DNA of 64,000 nucleotides from the NCBI GenBank assembly GCA_015057525.1, contig SVEE01000008.1:1-64000 (forward strand). Direction: 5' to 3'. The notes under the pieces were generated by a model. The model worked only from the letters and a program-made list of their open reading frames with translations. It was not told where the DNA came from and did no database searches. Below are positions 9,927 through 20,783 of the stretch, in pieces. The translations under genes and the position numbers were made by a program. How positions within the stretch are numbered: position 1 is the stretch's first letter; every line of letters starts with the position of its first letter. The stretch comes from Lachnospiraceae bacterium. GTDB lineage: Bacteria > Bacillota > Clostridia > Lachnospirales > Lachnospiraceae.

Positions 9927-11849
9927 TTATTCTACATCTCCAACAAGAGTTTCAAGTTTCTCCTTGATTACATTACTAATCTCTGTTATGTTAGCTGATG
10001 ATGCTGCCATCTCCTCTGTAGCAGCAGCAAGATTCTGAGTTCTGTTGCAAACAGTATCTACAACACCAAGAAGTCTCTGTGCCTCATCCAAAATCTCATT
10101 AATAGCAACTTCAATCTTCTTCTGTCCCATGTTACTGTTATTTGCAGTTTCCTTTGAACTAACTGCTAACTCATTAATCTCTGTAGCAACAACGGAGAAT
10201 CCTCTACCTGCCTCACCGGCACGTGCCGCCTCAATAGAGGCATTAAGTGCAAGAAGATTAGTCTTAGTTGCCACATTAACAACCTGATCATTGTTCTCCT
10301 TGAGTTCTGCAAGTAACTCCCCAATTTCTGCGAGAGACTCTTCAAGCTTACGACAGAATTCTGTAACGTCCTGAACATCCTGAGAAATACCTGTGCTCTC
10401 TTCAGCATTGGAATTGTTACCAGCCTCCATCTGTTCAACGGATTCATTGAGACCCTCGAAATCGGAATTAATCTCAGCTACCATCTCAACAAGGCTTTCC
10501 TTCTGACGGTCAAGCTCTTCCATAAGCTCTGTAATTTCAAGTTTTTCATTTTCAACCATATCCTTAATATAATGGATACAGTTCTCCTTAACGTTAAAGC
10601 CGTTATGAATAGCAGTTACCATATCTGCACAGCTCTCATATCCGCAGCAAGAACAATCTATACATCTTTGTTCTGGAGTTATCTTGTGCATATCCATATA
10701 GATTGCATCCGCCTCATCTCTTGTAGGAACAAGATGACGACAACCAACTGCTCTATCAGTATATTTACGTAAGAAATCATCAAGGTTAAGATTCTCGAAC
10801 TGCTTATTGAGATACTTTAATCTCTCCTCTGGAGTAGCCTTCTTAGCCCAAGGAGACTTCTTAACATCCTTCTTACAGTTCTCACGAATCTTTAATATTT
10901 CATAAAATACATCCTCTGTATCACTCTTCTCAGGCTCGGTTGCTGTACCGTAGAGACATCCTGATGAACAGTTAAGAGCATCAATAAAGAGATAAGGTGT
11001 CTTACCTTCTTTAATACGCTTCTTGTTCTGCTCAAGATAATGATACATATGCTTCTCGCCCTCCATCTGACGAACAAGAGCACTTTCTCCGAGGAACCAG
11101 AAAACGTTCTCCTTAAGTCCACCTGGCATAGGATATTCAGAACCAAGACCATACTCAATCTCATCCTTGCATGGTGCACCATAAAGGTTGTGAGCACGAA
11201 CATACTTCATCAAGTGTTCAAATGTAACGTTATAAGAAATGTATCCGCCACAGTTTGGATCATCAATCTCCATCTTCTTAGCAATACATGGGCTTATAAA
11301 TGCAAGCTTATCTGTAATTCCCATATATTTCTTAGCATAAACTGCACCACACATCATAGGACTATGTACAGGGAAAAGCTTAGGAATAAGCTCCGGTGTA
11401 TACCTCTCTATATAACCTACTACTGCAGGACATGGCTGGGAAATACCACCAAGGAAGTTATATTTCTGAATAAAATTAATATAACCCCATGTTGTAATAT
11501 CAGCGGCAAAGGAAATACTGATAATACGATTAACTCCAGCCTGCTTCAATCCACCTAAAACAGTCTCATACTCCTGTGGATAATTAGCCTGGAAAGCAGG
11601 TGCTAAGAGAATAGAAATTCTCTCACCCTTAGCAAGGTCTGCAAAGAATCTCTCTGTATCATCATTAAACTCTCTTGCCTTGTGCTTACACACATCAAAG
11701 CACGCTCCACAGGCAATACACTTATCTCCATCTACATGTATACGACTTTTGCCATCTTCCTCAACATGAATGTTTGCGCCCATTGCACTACAAGCCCCAA
11801 TACACTTGTTACATCCAACGCAATTATCGTTAGTAAAAACTAATGACAT
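9927..11849 (-). CDS. Ferredoxin-[FeFe]-hydrogenase-like domain fused to methyl-accepting chemotaxis signalling domain
   Basis: [11 protein letters not shown] and [12 protein letters not shown]-cluster-like [12 protein letters not shown] / SPCIAKK / [10 protein letters not shown]-terminal [28 protein letters not shown]. Confidence 0.85.
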   Translation of the reverse strand: MSLVFTNDNCVGCNKCIGACSAMGANIHVEEDGKSRIHVDGDKCIACGACFDVCKHKAREFNDDTERFFADLAKGERISILLAPAFQANYPQEYETVLGGLKQAGVNRIISISFAADITTWGYINFIQKYNFLGGISQPCPAVVGYIERYTPELIPKLFPVHSPMMCGAVYAKKYMGITDKLAFISPCIAKKMEIDDPNCGGYISYNVTFEHLMKYVRAHNLYGAPCKDEIEYGLGSEYPMPGGLKENVFWFLGESALVRQMEGEKHMYHYLEQNKKRIKEGKTPYLFIDALNCSSGCLYGTATEPEKSDTEDVFYEILKIRENCKKDVKKSPWAKKATPEERLKYLNKQFENLNLDDFLRKYTDRAVGCRHLVPTRDEADAIYMDMHKITPEQRCIDCSCCGYESCADMVTAIHNGFNVKENCIHYIKDMVENEKLEITELMEELDRQKESLVEMVAEINSDFEGLNESVEQMEAGNNSNAEESTGISQDVQDVTEFCRKLEESLAEIGELLAELKENNDQVVNVATKTNLLALNASIEAARAGEAGRGFSVVATEINELAVSSKETANNSNMGQKKIEVAINEILDEAQRLLGVVDTVCNRTQNLAAATEEMAASSANITEISNVIKEKLETLVGDVE

Positions 11850-11871
11850 ATAACCCCTCCTTTATACGAAG

Positions 11872-11904
11872 AAAGCCGAATGTAATTCGTTCCCATTCGG
11901 CTTT
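11872..11904 (-). terminator. Hairpin terminator/attenuator between cysK and the hydrogenase-MCP gene
   Basis: aaagccgaatgtaattcgttcccattcggcttt inverted repeat. Confidence 0.65.
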
Positions 11905-11959
11905 AAATTTGCTATATGATATTTTATCACTTTTGAAAAAAATTTTCAATAAACATTAA

Positions 11960-12895
11960 TTATTCAGCATAAAGTGGAGTAGACAAATATCTGTCTCCCG
12001 AATCAGGAAGTAAAACAACTATATTCTTACCTGAATTTTCAGGCTTCATAGCAAGCTCTTTGGCTGCATAAAGTGCTGCCCCGGAAGATATACCTGTCAA
12101 AATCCCTTCACTTCTAGCGAAAAGTCTTCCATATTCATATGCTTCTTCGCTGGTTACTGTTATTATTTCATCATAAATTTCTGTATTGAGAATAGAAGGA
12201 ATAAATCCTGCACCTATACCCTGTATTTTATGTGGTCCTGCAACACCCTTAGACAATACTGGACTGTCCGCCGGCTCAACTGCAACCACCTTAATATTAG
12301 GATTTTTTTCTTTTAAATATTCACCAATACCTGTTATTGTTCCTCCAGTACCAGCACCTGCAACAAATATATCCACCTTACCATCAGTCTGTTCCCATAT
12401 TTCGGGACCTGTTGTTTCTTTATGGCTCTTAGGATTGGCCAGATTATCAAACTGCCCCAAAATAACAGAATCTTCAATCTCCTGATTAAGCTCGTTAGCT
12501 TTCTCAATAGCTCCTTTCATTCCCTTTGAACCATCTGTAAGCACCAGTTCAGCCCCATAGGCTTTAAGCAAGGTTCTTCTTTCTATACTCATGGTTTCAG
12601 GCAACGTAAGAATTGCTCTATATCCCTTTGCAGTAGCAACAGCAGCAATACCAATTCCTGTATTTCCACTAGTTGGCTCAATAATGGTTGCTCCAGGCTT
12701 AAGGACACCTCTTGCTTCTGCATCCTCTATCATGGCAAGACCAACTCGGTCCTTAACAGAACCCGAAAGATTAAGGTATTCCAGCTTTGCATATATTTTT
12801 GCATCCGTAACACCCGCCTTGGTAGCAAATCTGCTTGCATTTAAAAGTGGTGTTTCACCTATTAGCTCTAACGCACTATCTATTATTTTACTCAT
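11960..12895 (-). CDS. cysK: Cysteine synthase A
   Basis: [34 protein letters not shown]. Confidence 0.95.
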   Translation of the reverse strand: MSKIIDSALELIGETPLLNASRFATKAGVTDAKIYAKLEYLNLSGSVKDRVGLAMIEDAEARGVLKPGATIIEPTSGNTGIGIAAVATAKGYRAILTLPETMSIERRTLLKAYGAELVLTDGSKGMKGAIEKANELNQEIEDSVILGQFDNLANPKSHKETTGPEIWEQTDGKVDIFVAGAGTGGTITGIGEYLKEKNPNIKVVAVEPADSPVLSKGVAGPHKIQGIGAGFIPSILNTEIYDEIITVTSEEAYEYGRLFARSEGILTGISSGAALYAAKELAMKPENSGKNIVVLLPDSGDRYLSTPLYAE

Positions 12896-12913
12896 AACAA
12901 ATCCTCCATGTTA

Positions 12914-13660
12914 TTAATATGGACTAGCCACCTCATTTTCAGCCTTCTTAACAGCCTCTTCTAAAGTAAGACCATGGAAATCAGAAGCAGCAAACCATCT
13001 GCCCGACTTTTTATCATCTACAAATGCACCCACAACGATTCCAGGAATAGCACTTTCTGGAGAATTAGGTGCGTTTGGTCCACCAAGGTCTGTTCTACAC
13101 CAGCCTGGGTCAGCCAAATTAATCATTACATCTGTGCCCTCATATTTAGAGCCCAAGTCTCTTGTTACCTTGTCAAGAGCAGCTTTACTAGCTGAATATC
13201 CAGCCTGCTGAGGGTCAAGATTGATTCCGCTTGAAGTATTAACGATTCTTCCAAATCCTCTTTCTACCATCTTAGGAATGAAATGGTAACATATCATCAT
13301 CGGTGCCATGGTATTTATTTTGAAGCTTATTTCATAATCTGACATAGGTGTCATTAAATACTCATCTCTATACGCAATCTGAAGTCCTGCATTGTTAAGA
13401 ACAATATCAATATCTACCCCTAACGCATCAATATCCTTAAGCATTCTCTCCACATCTGAAAGCTCTGAAAGCTCAGCAGACACTACATTCACTTCAACAC
13501 CAAATTTTTTCACATCTTCAACAACCTTACTACAATGCTCTGCATTTCTGCTGTGTAGAACAAGATTACAACCATGCTCCGCCATAAACATTGCTGCATG
13601 ATATCCCAAGCCTCTGCTTGCTCCAGTTATTAATGCCCATTTTCCCTTTATATTAACCAT
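12914..13660 (-). CDS. SDR-family oxidoreductase
   Basis: TGASRGLGYHAA, NNAG, YSASKAALDK. Confidence 0.9.
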   Translation of the reverse strand: MVNIKGKWALITGASRGLGYHAAMFMAEHGCNLVLHSRNAEHCSKVVEDVKKFGVEVNVVSAELSELSDVERMLKDIDALGVDIDIVLNNAGLQIAYRDEYLMTPMSDYEISFKINTMAPMMICYHFIPKMVERGFGRIVNTSSGINLDPQQAGYSASKAALDKVTRDLGSKYEGTDVMINLADPGWCRTDLGGPNAPNSPESAIPGIVVGAFVDDKKSGRWFAASDFHGLTLEEAVKKAENEVASPY

Positions 13661-13893
13661 AGTTTTCTCCTTTCGTTCTGTAAATCACCTATTATCAAGA
13701 ACAAATAATGTGCAAAGCACATTCTACAATACATTTCTTCCACATAGTATTATACAATCTGTAACATTGTTTTTCAATGAGTGTAAATCATTATATGTAA
13801 ATTAATATTTACCATTATTCTTGTCTTTTTATATTGCATTATGTCTAATTTTGTTATAAGCTTTACGCAAGTGTATTTTTAGGGGGAAGCAAA

Positions 13894-16236
13894 TTGAAGA
13901 AACGATTAAACATCGGTCTTTTTATCGATGATATTGATGCTGTTTTCACCAGCGAAGCTGTCAAGGGCGCTGAGCTTGGTGCTATAGCTATCGATGCTAA
14001 TTTATATATTTTTCCAGGTATGTATTTAGACGGAACTGACATCTCTAAAGACCATATAAAATATGAATATCAATATAATACATTATTTCAATTTGCCAGT
14101 GAAAAGCATCTTGATGTTCTTTATGTAATGATGGGAATGATTGGTTCCCGCGTTACTTCTGAAGAACGAATCGCATTTTTAGAGCAATATCTCGGAATTC
14201 CTGTTGTGTCTCTTTATACAAAGATGGATGGTTATGCTTCTATTGTCTTTGATAATCAGATTGCTTTCATGCAGGGAATTCGTCATTTAATTATTGATCA
14301 CAACGCAAAAAATATAGGTTATGTCAGCGGTCCGGCAACAAATGTAGATGCCATGGAACGCTTCGACGCATATAAAAAGGTCTTGAAGGAAACTGGTATT
14401 CCATATAACGACGATTTTGTTATTTACGGTAATTTCGAAGAGAGCAGCGAGGAAATAATTGGTGAATTTGTTGCCTCTCATCCTGAATTAGATGCCATTG
14501 TTTTCGCCAACGACCGCATGGCACTAGGTGGATACCGCGCATTCTCCAAAATGGGAATTAAAGTGGGACGTGACCTCCTAGTTGTCAGCTTTGACAATTC
14601 ACCTTTTGCCGCAACTTTAGTTCCACCACTTACTACTGTAGAAGCAAATGCTGCCGAGTTATCTTACAAGGCTATTGCTAAGGCGGGAACATTTATTAAA
14701 ACTGGCAAACTAGGCAACCTCAAAGTCAGCACACACCTGATGAAGCGTTCGTCTTGCGGATGTGTAGGCTTTGACTATCAAACTATGTCTGAGAAGCTTG
14801 GTATAAGCAATATCTCTCACGAGGACAACAGCACCCTTATGATAAAGCAGATTCACGACTATCTCTTCGGTGCATATGTTAAAGGAGACAAAATACGCAA
14901 AATCAAAGATGACATATCTGTTTTTGTTAATTTGCTCTGCAAAATGACAACTGTAGATGCATTTAATGCTAACAAAAAAGAGGTACTTGTTGTCTTTTCC
15001 CATATTATTTCTCAGCCATTATTCCGCTACACAAAAGCTGAATTATTCTCTGATTTATTGCTCTCATTACAGCATGAGTTGAGACATTCTACCACAGACA
15101 CTAACCTTCAGTTAGACTTGATGGATTTATTTGCTATTTTCTATAGAGAGCTTGCCATAATTAACTGGCAGGTTATACATGGACAGCAGGAAGGTATCGA
15201 GCAAATGTCTCGAATCATCAACACAATGACTGTTGATATGTTCCGTATGGACGAATCAGAACGTATACCTTACGAACGTGCACTGGATAATCTGTCTGCC
15301 ATTGGCATGAAAACAGCATATTTATTTACATTTGAAGAAACCATCCAGCATCCTAGAGGAGAAGCATTTAAGAGACCTGATAATCTGCTCTTCCGTGCCT
15401 ACTACGATGAAACAGGCTCGTATTACATAGACGAAAGGGAACAATGTATCCCAACAGAAGATATTTTCTCCAACGACAAAGCTCCAACAGACAGACGAGT
15501 TACCATGGTTCTTGTGCCATTATTCTCCTGCGAAGAGCTTTATGGAATATTGATGGGCGAAATACACTATGAGCATTTCCGTAACTTGGCACCTGTAACA
15601 GTTCAAATTTCTGTTGCACTTAAATCTCTTTTGTTACTGGAACAGCAAAACAAAATTCATTTGCAGTTAGAGGAAAGCCTAGCACAAATGTCAGAAAACA
15701 ACCAACGTCTTGCGGAGATATCCAAAACAGACCAATTAACAGGCCTTTACAATCGCTGGGGCTTCGTAGAAAGCGTTCAAGCTATTACCGCAAACCCTAT
15801 GAACTACGGCAAGGAAATAATGGTATTATATGCTGACATGGATAATTTAAAGATTATCAACGATAAGTTTGGACACGACGAAGGCGATTTTGCCATTAAA
15901 GAAATTGCATCTATATTGAAGGATGCCTTCCGAAGTACTGATATTGTTGCTCGATTTGGTGGCGATGAATTTGTTGCCTTTGCTCTAATCGGTATGAAAG
16001 ATTATGAAAATGTTATTAAGCAAAGAATTCATGAGATAACTGCTACACATAATGCAGAGATTAATAAGCCTTATCCTATCCAAATGAGTATCGGTGTCTG
16101 CGAATCTTTCTGTACTCCATCTTTAGATATTACAGATATTCTTGATATTGCAGATAAGCGTTTATACCTTGAGAAAAAGGTTAAGAGAGAAAATCGCAAA
16201 GCATTTTTCTCGACACCAATTGAATATGACGAATAA
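13894..16236 (+). CDS. LacI/periplasmic-binding-like sensor domain fused to GGDEF diguanylate cyclase
   Basis: TTG start after AGGGGGAAG RBS; PBP-like N-half (DAIVFANDRMALGGYRAF); C-terminal DQLTGLYNRWGF...RFGGDEFVAF. Confidence 0.85.
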   Translation: MKKRLNIGLFIDDIDAVFTSEAVKGAELGAIAIDANLYIFPGMYLDGTDISKDHIKYEYQYNTLFQFASEKHLDVLYVMMGMIGSRVTSEERIAFLEQYLGIPVVSLYTKMDGYASIVFDNQIAFMQGIRHLIIDHNAKNIGYVSGPATNVDAMERFDAYKKVLKETGIPYNDDFVIYGNFEESSEEIIGEFVASHPELDAIVFANDRMALGGYRAFSKMGIKVGRDLLVVSFDNSPFAATLVPPLTTVEANAAELSYKAIAKAGTFIKTGKLGNLKVSTHLMKRSSCGCVGFDYQTMSEKLGISNISHEDNSTLMIKQIHDYLFGAYVKGDKIRKIKDDISVFVNLLCKMTTVDAFNANKKEVLVVFSHIISQPLFRYTKAELFSDLLLSLQHELRHSTTDTNLQLDLMDLFAIFYRELAIINWQVIHGQQEGIEQMSRIINTMTVDMFRMDESERIPYERALDNLSAIGMKTAYLFTFEETIQHPRGEAFKRPDNLLFRAYYDETGSYYIDEREQCIPTEDIFSNDKAPTDRRVTMVLVPLFSCEELYGILMGEIHYEHFRNLAPVTVQISVALKSLLLLEQQNKIHLQLEESLAQMSENNQRLAEISKTDQLTGLYNRWGFVESVQAITANPMNYGKEIMVLYADMDNLKIINDKFGHDEGDFAIKEIASILKDAFRSTDIVARFGGDEFVAFALIGMKDYENVIKQRIHEITATHNAEINKPYPIQMSIGVCESFCTPSLDITDILDIADKRLYLEKKVKRENRKAFFSTPIEYDE

Positions 16237-16267
16237 AAAAGAGGCTGGAAATTCCAGCCTCTTTTAT
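16235..16267. terminator. Bidirectional terminator
   Basis: aaaaaagaggctggaaattccagcctcttttat. Confidence 0.85.
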
Positions 16268-16296
16268 TATGGTCAGTTCTACACTGCTCTCTTCGG

Positions 16297-17772
16297 TCAT
16301 TCTTCCCTCGACAGCAGAAGAACTGACTCAACATGATTGGTGCCAGGGAATTGGTCCACAGCACATGCTTTAACTACCTTATATCCCCTCTTTGTTATTG
16401 TTTCCAAATCTCGGGCAAGGGATGTTGGCTTACAGCTTATGTAGACCATTTCATCAACACCAAAAGCAAGTATTTTTTCCAACGCTTTTGGATTTATTCC
16501 ATCTCGTGGCGGATCCAATATTATTAAATCTGGTTTTTCCTCCACCAAATCAATTGCTTTTAGTACATCTCCTGCAATAAAGTCGCAGTTATCAAGTCCA
16601 TTGAGCTTAGCATTTTCCTTTGCCGCCTCAACAGCCTCCTCAACTATTTCTATTCCAATTACCTTTTTAGCCGCAGGTGACATCATCTGTGCTATTGTTC
16701 CTGTTCCACTATATAAATCAAATACTATTTTTGAAGATTCTTCACCTTCATTCATAGCACCACTGGACATAATATATTCTCTCGCTTTTGTGTAAAGAAC
16801 CTCGCAACCCTTAGTATTTGTCTGAAAGAAAGAGAATGGAGATATCTTAAAGGAAAGTCCCATAACCTCTTCTGTTATATATTCTTTGCCATAAAGTAAG
16901 ATTGTTCTGTCACTTTGAACTACGTCACCTAAGGAATCATTTTCAGTGTAAAGGATTCCGCCTATAGTTCCAGTAAATCCATCAGCCTCAGCAAGCTTAA
17001 CCAAGCCATCAACATATTCCATAACAATGTTTTTGCCCTTAAATTCTTCTTCTTTGGCAAATCCATATTTATCCCACTGTGTAGCAGCAACAAGGTTTAT
17101 AAGAAATTCTCCCGTAGCCTTAGACTGACGAACAACAAGATTTCTAAGTATCCCCTCATGTCTCATTCTATGGTAAAATGGCACATTTTTATCTGAGAAA
17201 TATTTTAGGGAATAATCTAAAATCTTGTTCCAGTCATCACCAATAATCTTACATCCGCTAACATTTAATATGTCATGGAAGCTACCTTTTTTGTGTAATC
17301 CAAGAGCAAGAGGACCATCCTTATATTCATCACCAAAGGTGAACTCCATTTTGTTTCTATAACCTTCCGTTACAGGGGATGGTATGATGCCTTCCCACAC
17401 ACTGTCTATGGTTTCACCCTGCCACTCAGGGTTACTTTTCATGCTATGATTTATAACAGGCGCCAGAAGCTTCTTAACCATATCTTCCTTGAATTTAAGC
17501 TGATTGGCATAGGACATTGTCTGATATGCACATCCTCCACACATACCAAAATAAGGACAGTAAGGCTCACTGTCCTCCAAAGGCGATTTTTCCAGAACTT
17601 CAAGAAGTCTTCCTTCCGCCATACCACTTTTTCTTTTGGTAACCATAAATCGAACCTTTTGTCCTAAAAGAGCACCCTTTATAGTAACCTTTCTATCCTC
17701 ATCCATAAAGCTTCCCTTGTTTGGGAAGTCATATTGTGTAATTATTGCTTCACAAATATCGCCTTTTTTCAC
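16297..17772 (-). CDS. TrmA-family 23S rRNA (uracil-C5)-methyltransferase with TRAM-like N-terminus
   Basis: CGGCAYQTM, DLYSGTGTIAQ, DPPRDGINPKAL; GTG start at 17772 after AGGAGG RBS (ORF extends to 17802). Confidence 0.85.
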   Translation of the reverse strand: MKKGDICEAIITQYDFPNKGSFMDEDRKVTIKGALLGQKVRFMVTKRKSGMAEGRLLEVLEKSPLEDSEPYCPYFGMCGGCAYQTMSYANQLKFKEDMVKKLLAPVINHSMKSNPEWQGETIDSVWEGIIPSPVTEGYRNKMEFTFGDEYKDGPLALGLHKKGSFHDILNVSGCKIIGDDWNKILDYSLKYFSDKNVPFYHRMRHEGILRNLVVRQSKATGEFLINLVAATQWDKYGFAKEEEFKGKNIVMEYVDGLVKLAEADGFTGTIGGILYTENDSLGDVVQSDRTILLYGKEYITEEVMGLSFKISPFSFFQTNTKGCEVLYTKAREYIMSSGAMNEGEESSKIVFDLYSGTGTIAQMMSPAAKKVIGIEIVEEAVEAAKENAKLNGLDNCDFIAGDVLKAIDLVEEKPDLIILDPPRDGINPKALEKILAFGVDEMVYISCKPTSLARDLETITKRGYKVVKACAVDQFPGTNHVESVLLLSREE

Positions 17773-17785
17773 AGTTTTCCTCCTG

Positions 17786-18271
17786 CTAGTCAATACTATC
17801 AAATCTATATGTTATCTTATCCTCATCATCTATTTCCATAATAAGAAATGTTTTCTTGTGCCCAATCTGTCTAGGATATGTTATACTTCCCGGATTGAGA
17901 ATAGTTACATCCTCACCCTCGTCCAAATGTGGTACATGAGTATGTCCAAACATGGCTATATCACATTCATTTTCAAGAGCGTTGTATCTCATTGAATCTG
18001 TTCCATAATGAACATTCTGTCTATGTCCATGAGTTGCAAAAATCTTGTGACTTCCAATATAAAATATAATCCTGTCACGCAAATCCGGGCCATAATCATT
18101 GTTTCCTGCTACCATATAGGTAGGTACACCTGACATTCGCTCCACAGCAAGATAATCTCTCCCTACATCACCAAGATGAACCATTAGGTCAATTTTTCCT
18201 GCCTTTTCAAGAGCCTTCTGAATATTGTAATTGTTTCCGTGAGAATCACTTATGACAAGCACTCGTCTCAT
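17786..18271 (-). CDS. YfcE/MJ0936-type metallophosphoesterase
   Basis: ISDSHGN, VHLGDVGRD, VAGNNDYG, THGHR, GHTHVPH. Confidence 0.9.
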   Translation of the reverse strand: MRRVLVISDSHGNNYNIQKALEKAGKIDLMVHLGDVGRDYLAVERMSGVPTYMVAGNNDYGPDLRDRIIFYIGSHKIFATHGHRQNVHYGTDSMRYNALENECDIAMFGHTHVPHLDEGEDVTILNPGSITYPRQIGHKKTFLIMEIDDEDKITYRFDSID

Positions 18272-18280
18272 GATTTCCTC

Positions 18281-18865
18281 CTAAAGCACCTCTTTAATCA
18301 TTCTAAGAGCATTACCTCTGTGGCTAATATCATTCTTATCCTCTGGAGAAAGCTGTGCTGTTGTCATCTTTCTCTCTGGTAAATAGAAAATGGGGTCGTA
18401 GCCAAAACCATTTTCTCCAGCAGGCTCATGTGCAATTATTCCTTCAATAGTTCCTCTTCTTGTCTCCACTCTTCCATCTGGAAATGCTGCTGCAATAGCG
18501 CACACGAAACGAGCAGTTCTCTTCTCGTCAGGAACCCCTGCAAGTCTATCAATAATAATCTGATTCTTAATAGAATATGGTGTGTCAACTCCCTCATATC
18601 TAGCAGAATAGATTCCTGGCTCCTTATTTAAATAATCAACTTCAAGCCCACTATCATCTGCAAGCACCACGCAATCAGGTGCAAACTTGCTTATTTCCGT
18701 AGCCTTTATTATGGCGTTTTCCTCAAATGTACTTCCATCCTCAACCACATCCACATCTATTCCCGCCTGCTTCATCGATAAAATTTCATATCCACAATCT
18801 GCAAGAATCATGCGAATCTCTTTCATTTTGTTTTCGTTTCCAGTTGCGAAAATTAATTTCTTCAT
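18281..18865 (-). CDS. rdgB: XTP/dITP diphosphatase
   Basis: FATGNENKMKEI, DDSGLEVDYL, GFGYDPIFY, ALRMIKE. Confidence 0.9.
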   Translation of the reverse strand: MKKLIFATGNENKMKEIRMILADCGYEILSMKQAGIDVDVVEDGSTFEENAIIKATEISKFAPDCVVLADDSGLEVDYLNKEPGIYSARYEGVDTPYSIKNQIIIDRLAGVPDEKRTARFVCAIAAAFPDGRVETRRGTIEGIIAHEPAGENGFGYDPIFYLPERKMTTAQLSPEDKNDISHRGNALRMIKEVL

Positions 18866-18905
18866 TGTATTTCCCTTTCTATTTATGGTCTATGTTTAAT
18901 AAATT

Positions 18906-20765
18906 TTATTCTTCCTCTGACTCCGTAGTATTAATCTGGATATATTCCTCTCCACTACCGTTCATGTCGTTAGGTAAATCATCTTCTCCCGCCTCTGTGG
19001 TTCCCTCTGTAGAAACCTCTGTGTCAGAGTGTCCACCTGTGGTAGTAGGTTGGTCATTTTCATCTATATAATTAGTAAATGCTTTTAGGCAGATATTACA
19101 ATTTTGTGTGGCCTCAGCGCTGTGCCAAAGCTCTCCAAAGAGACTGATATAACCTTCACCATCTGTTATATCAAAATTCTCCGTTCTCTCATCTGCATTG
19201 TATTCTATTGCAATAGGGTGAACTGCACCTGGAGTTTTTACCTTTACAATAACTGCATATTTACCATGGTCGGAAAGCTCCATAGGTGTTGGAAAATCAA
19301 CTGTATAATACCCGGCATGCTTAGTACTTCCTGCCACAATAAATTCTCTATCCTTTAAGGAATCATCACCTGTGAAATTCTTAACGAAATACACTTCAAA
19401 TTCTGTGTTCTCCCCTGTTGCATAGAAGGATATGGCAGCCAGTTCTTCATTTTCGCCTGCAGTGTAGACATTGGCGAAGTATGCCTCCTCCTTACCAAAA
19501 CCCATAAGACCTACCCAGCCAAGTAAATCAGATTGATAAATCTTGTCATAATTGTCAGCTGAGCCGATACGGGTGTATACCACAGATTTATTACATATAT
19601 TTGTGTCATAATATGACACATAGAAATAGCCATCCTCACCAAATTCAGTTCCCCAACTGTTTTTACATATAAATGCTCCGTCACCTTCCGGTTCTATAGT
19701 GAATTTTTCCTTAGGATAATTGTCATCCCATCCCACAACTACAACGTCGTGGTTAGGAACCTCTTCTCCATCATAGTAATATGATGCATTTGTGGCATCA
19801 TAGTACTGGGAAACACTATCCACATATTCCATCTGAGAGTAAAGAGATGTCTCAATAGCTCCGTATCTAAATATAGCACTCTTTAATACATCAAAGTTTC
19901 GCTCATTAATTATAAGTGCTTCCTCAAGATGCATGACAGCTTCAAGATCAGGGTTAGTTTCCTCATCACCATATGGGTCGTCCTCTTCATATACAGGACC
20001 CTGCCATGCAGCAAGATATGCGATACTCATAGAGTGCTCTCCACCCTTATTTAAATCAAGCTGATAGCTGTTACACATACTCATATGATCCGTAGAGAAG
20101 ATAGCTGCTTGACCAGGAAGTAGAGATGTTTCAAGGGCACCTAAGGATGCAAACGCCCAACAGGTACCATATCTTCCCTGGTCTCTAACATCTGTAACTC
20201 TACCAAATTCTCTCATATCATAAGAATCTGGCAAAAGCTTTTCCTCGTCAATTTTCGACATATCAATCCAGTTAGACTCAATGTAATAATCTACCTTGTA
20301 ACTCAAATATGGCAAAATCTCATTAAGAGGCAAATAAACCACACCTGTGTCTGCTTCCTTGTATACCTTGGATGTGAGTTCAAGCTCTTCATCATCATTA
20401 ACAATAGCTAACGAGGAATCAATCTCTAGAGCAATCTTATTATCACCCTTCATAACAAGAATGGTTCCATCCTTATATTCCAAAACAGAACAACTCAAAA
20501 AGCTTTTAAGAAATTTCATTGGAGACATAAGCTTCATGTTTTCATCAACATAGAAATCATAGTATTCACCAACTGTACTTCCTCCAACAGTGATTACCAT
20601 ATCCTCACTGTTTAACTCGCCAATTAGGTCCTGCTTAAAAGAAGCAGCATAAACAGAAAAGTCCTCTGCCTGTTCCACAGTAACCAAAGGTGTTTTATTA
20701 ATCAAATATGCAATTATAGCTATGGCAACTATTGCCGCCATGATACTACATATTTTTTTCATCAA
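18906..20765 (-). CDS. Membrane-anchored/secreted C1 (papain-like) peptidase with lectin-like C-terminal region
   Basis: N-terminal TM; RDQGRYGTCWAFASLGALE, HDVVVVGWDD, CKNSWGTEFGEDGYFYVSY. Confidence 0.85.
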   Translation of the reverse strand: MMKKICSIMAAIVAIAIIAYLINKTPLVTVEQAEDFSVYAASFKQDLIGELNSEDMVITVGGSTVGEYYDFYVDENMKLMSPMKFLKSFLSCSVLEYKDGTILVMKGDNKIALEIDSSLAIVNDDEELELTSKVYKEADTGVVYLPLNEILPYLSYKVDYYIESNWIDMSKIDEEKLLPDSYDMREFGRVTDVRDQGRYGTCWAFASLGALETSLLPGQAAIFSTDHMSMCNSYQLDLNKGGEHSMSIAYLAAWQGPVYEEDDPYGDEETNPDLEAVMHLEEALIINERNFDVLKSAIFRYGAIETSLYSQMEYVDSVSQYYDATNASYYYDGEEVPNHDVVVVGWDDNYPKEKFTIEPEGDGAFICKNSWGTEFGEDGYFYVSYYDTNICNKSVVYTRIGSADNYDKIYQSDLLGWVGLMGFGKEEAYFANVYTAGENEELAAISFYATGENTEFEVYFVKNFTGDDSLKDREFIVAGSTKHAGYYTVDFPTPMELSDHGKYAVIVKVKTPGAVHPIAIEYNADERTENFDITDGEGYISLFGELWHSAEATQNCNICLKAFTNYIDENDQPTTTGGHSDTEVSTEGTTEAGEDDLPNDMNGSGEEYIQINTTESEEE

Positions 20766-20783
20766 AGTTTCCTTCCATCAATC

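Noticed and set aside
10045-11558. Several plus-strand ORFs opposite the hydrogenase-MCP gene
   Set aside because: Shadow ORFs antisense to a clearly coding frame.
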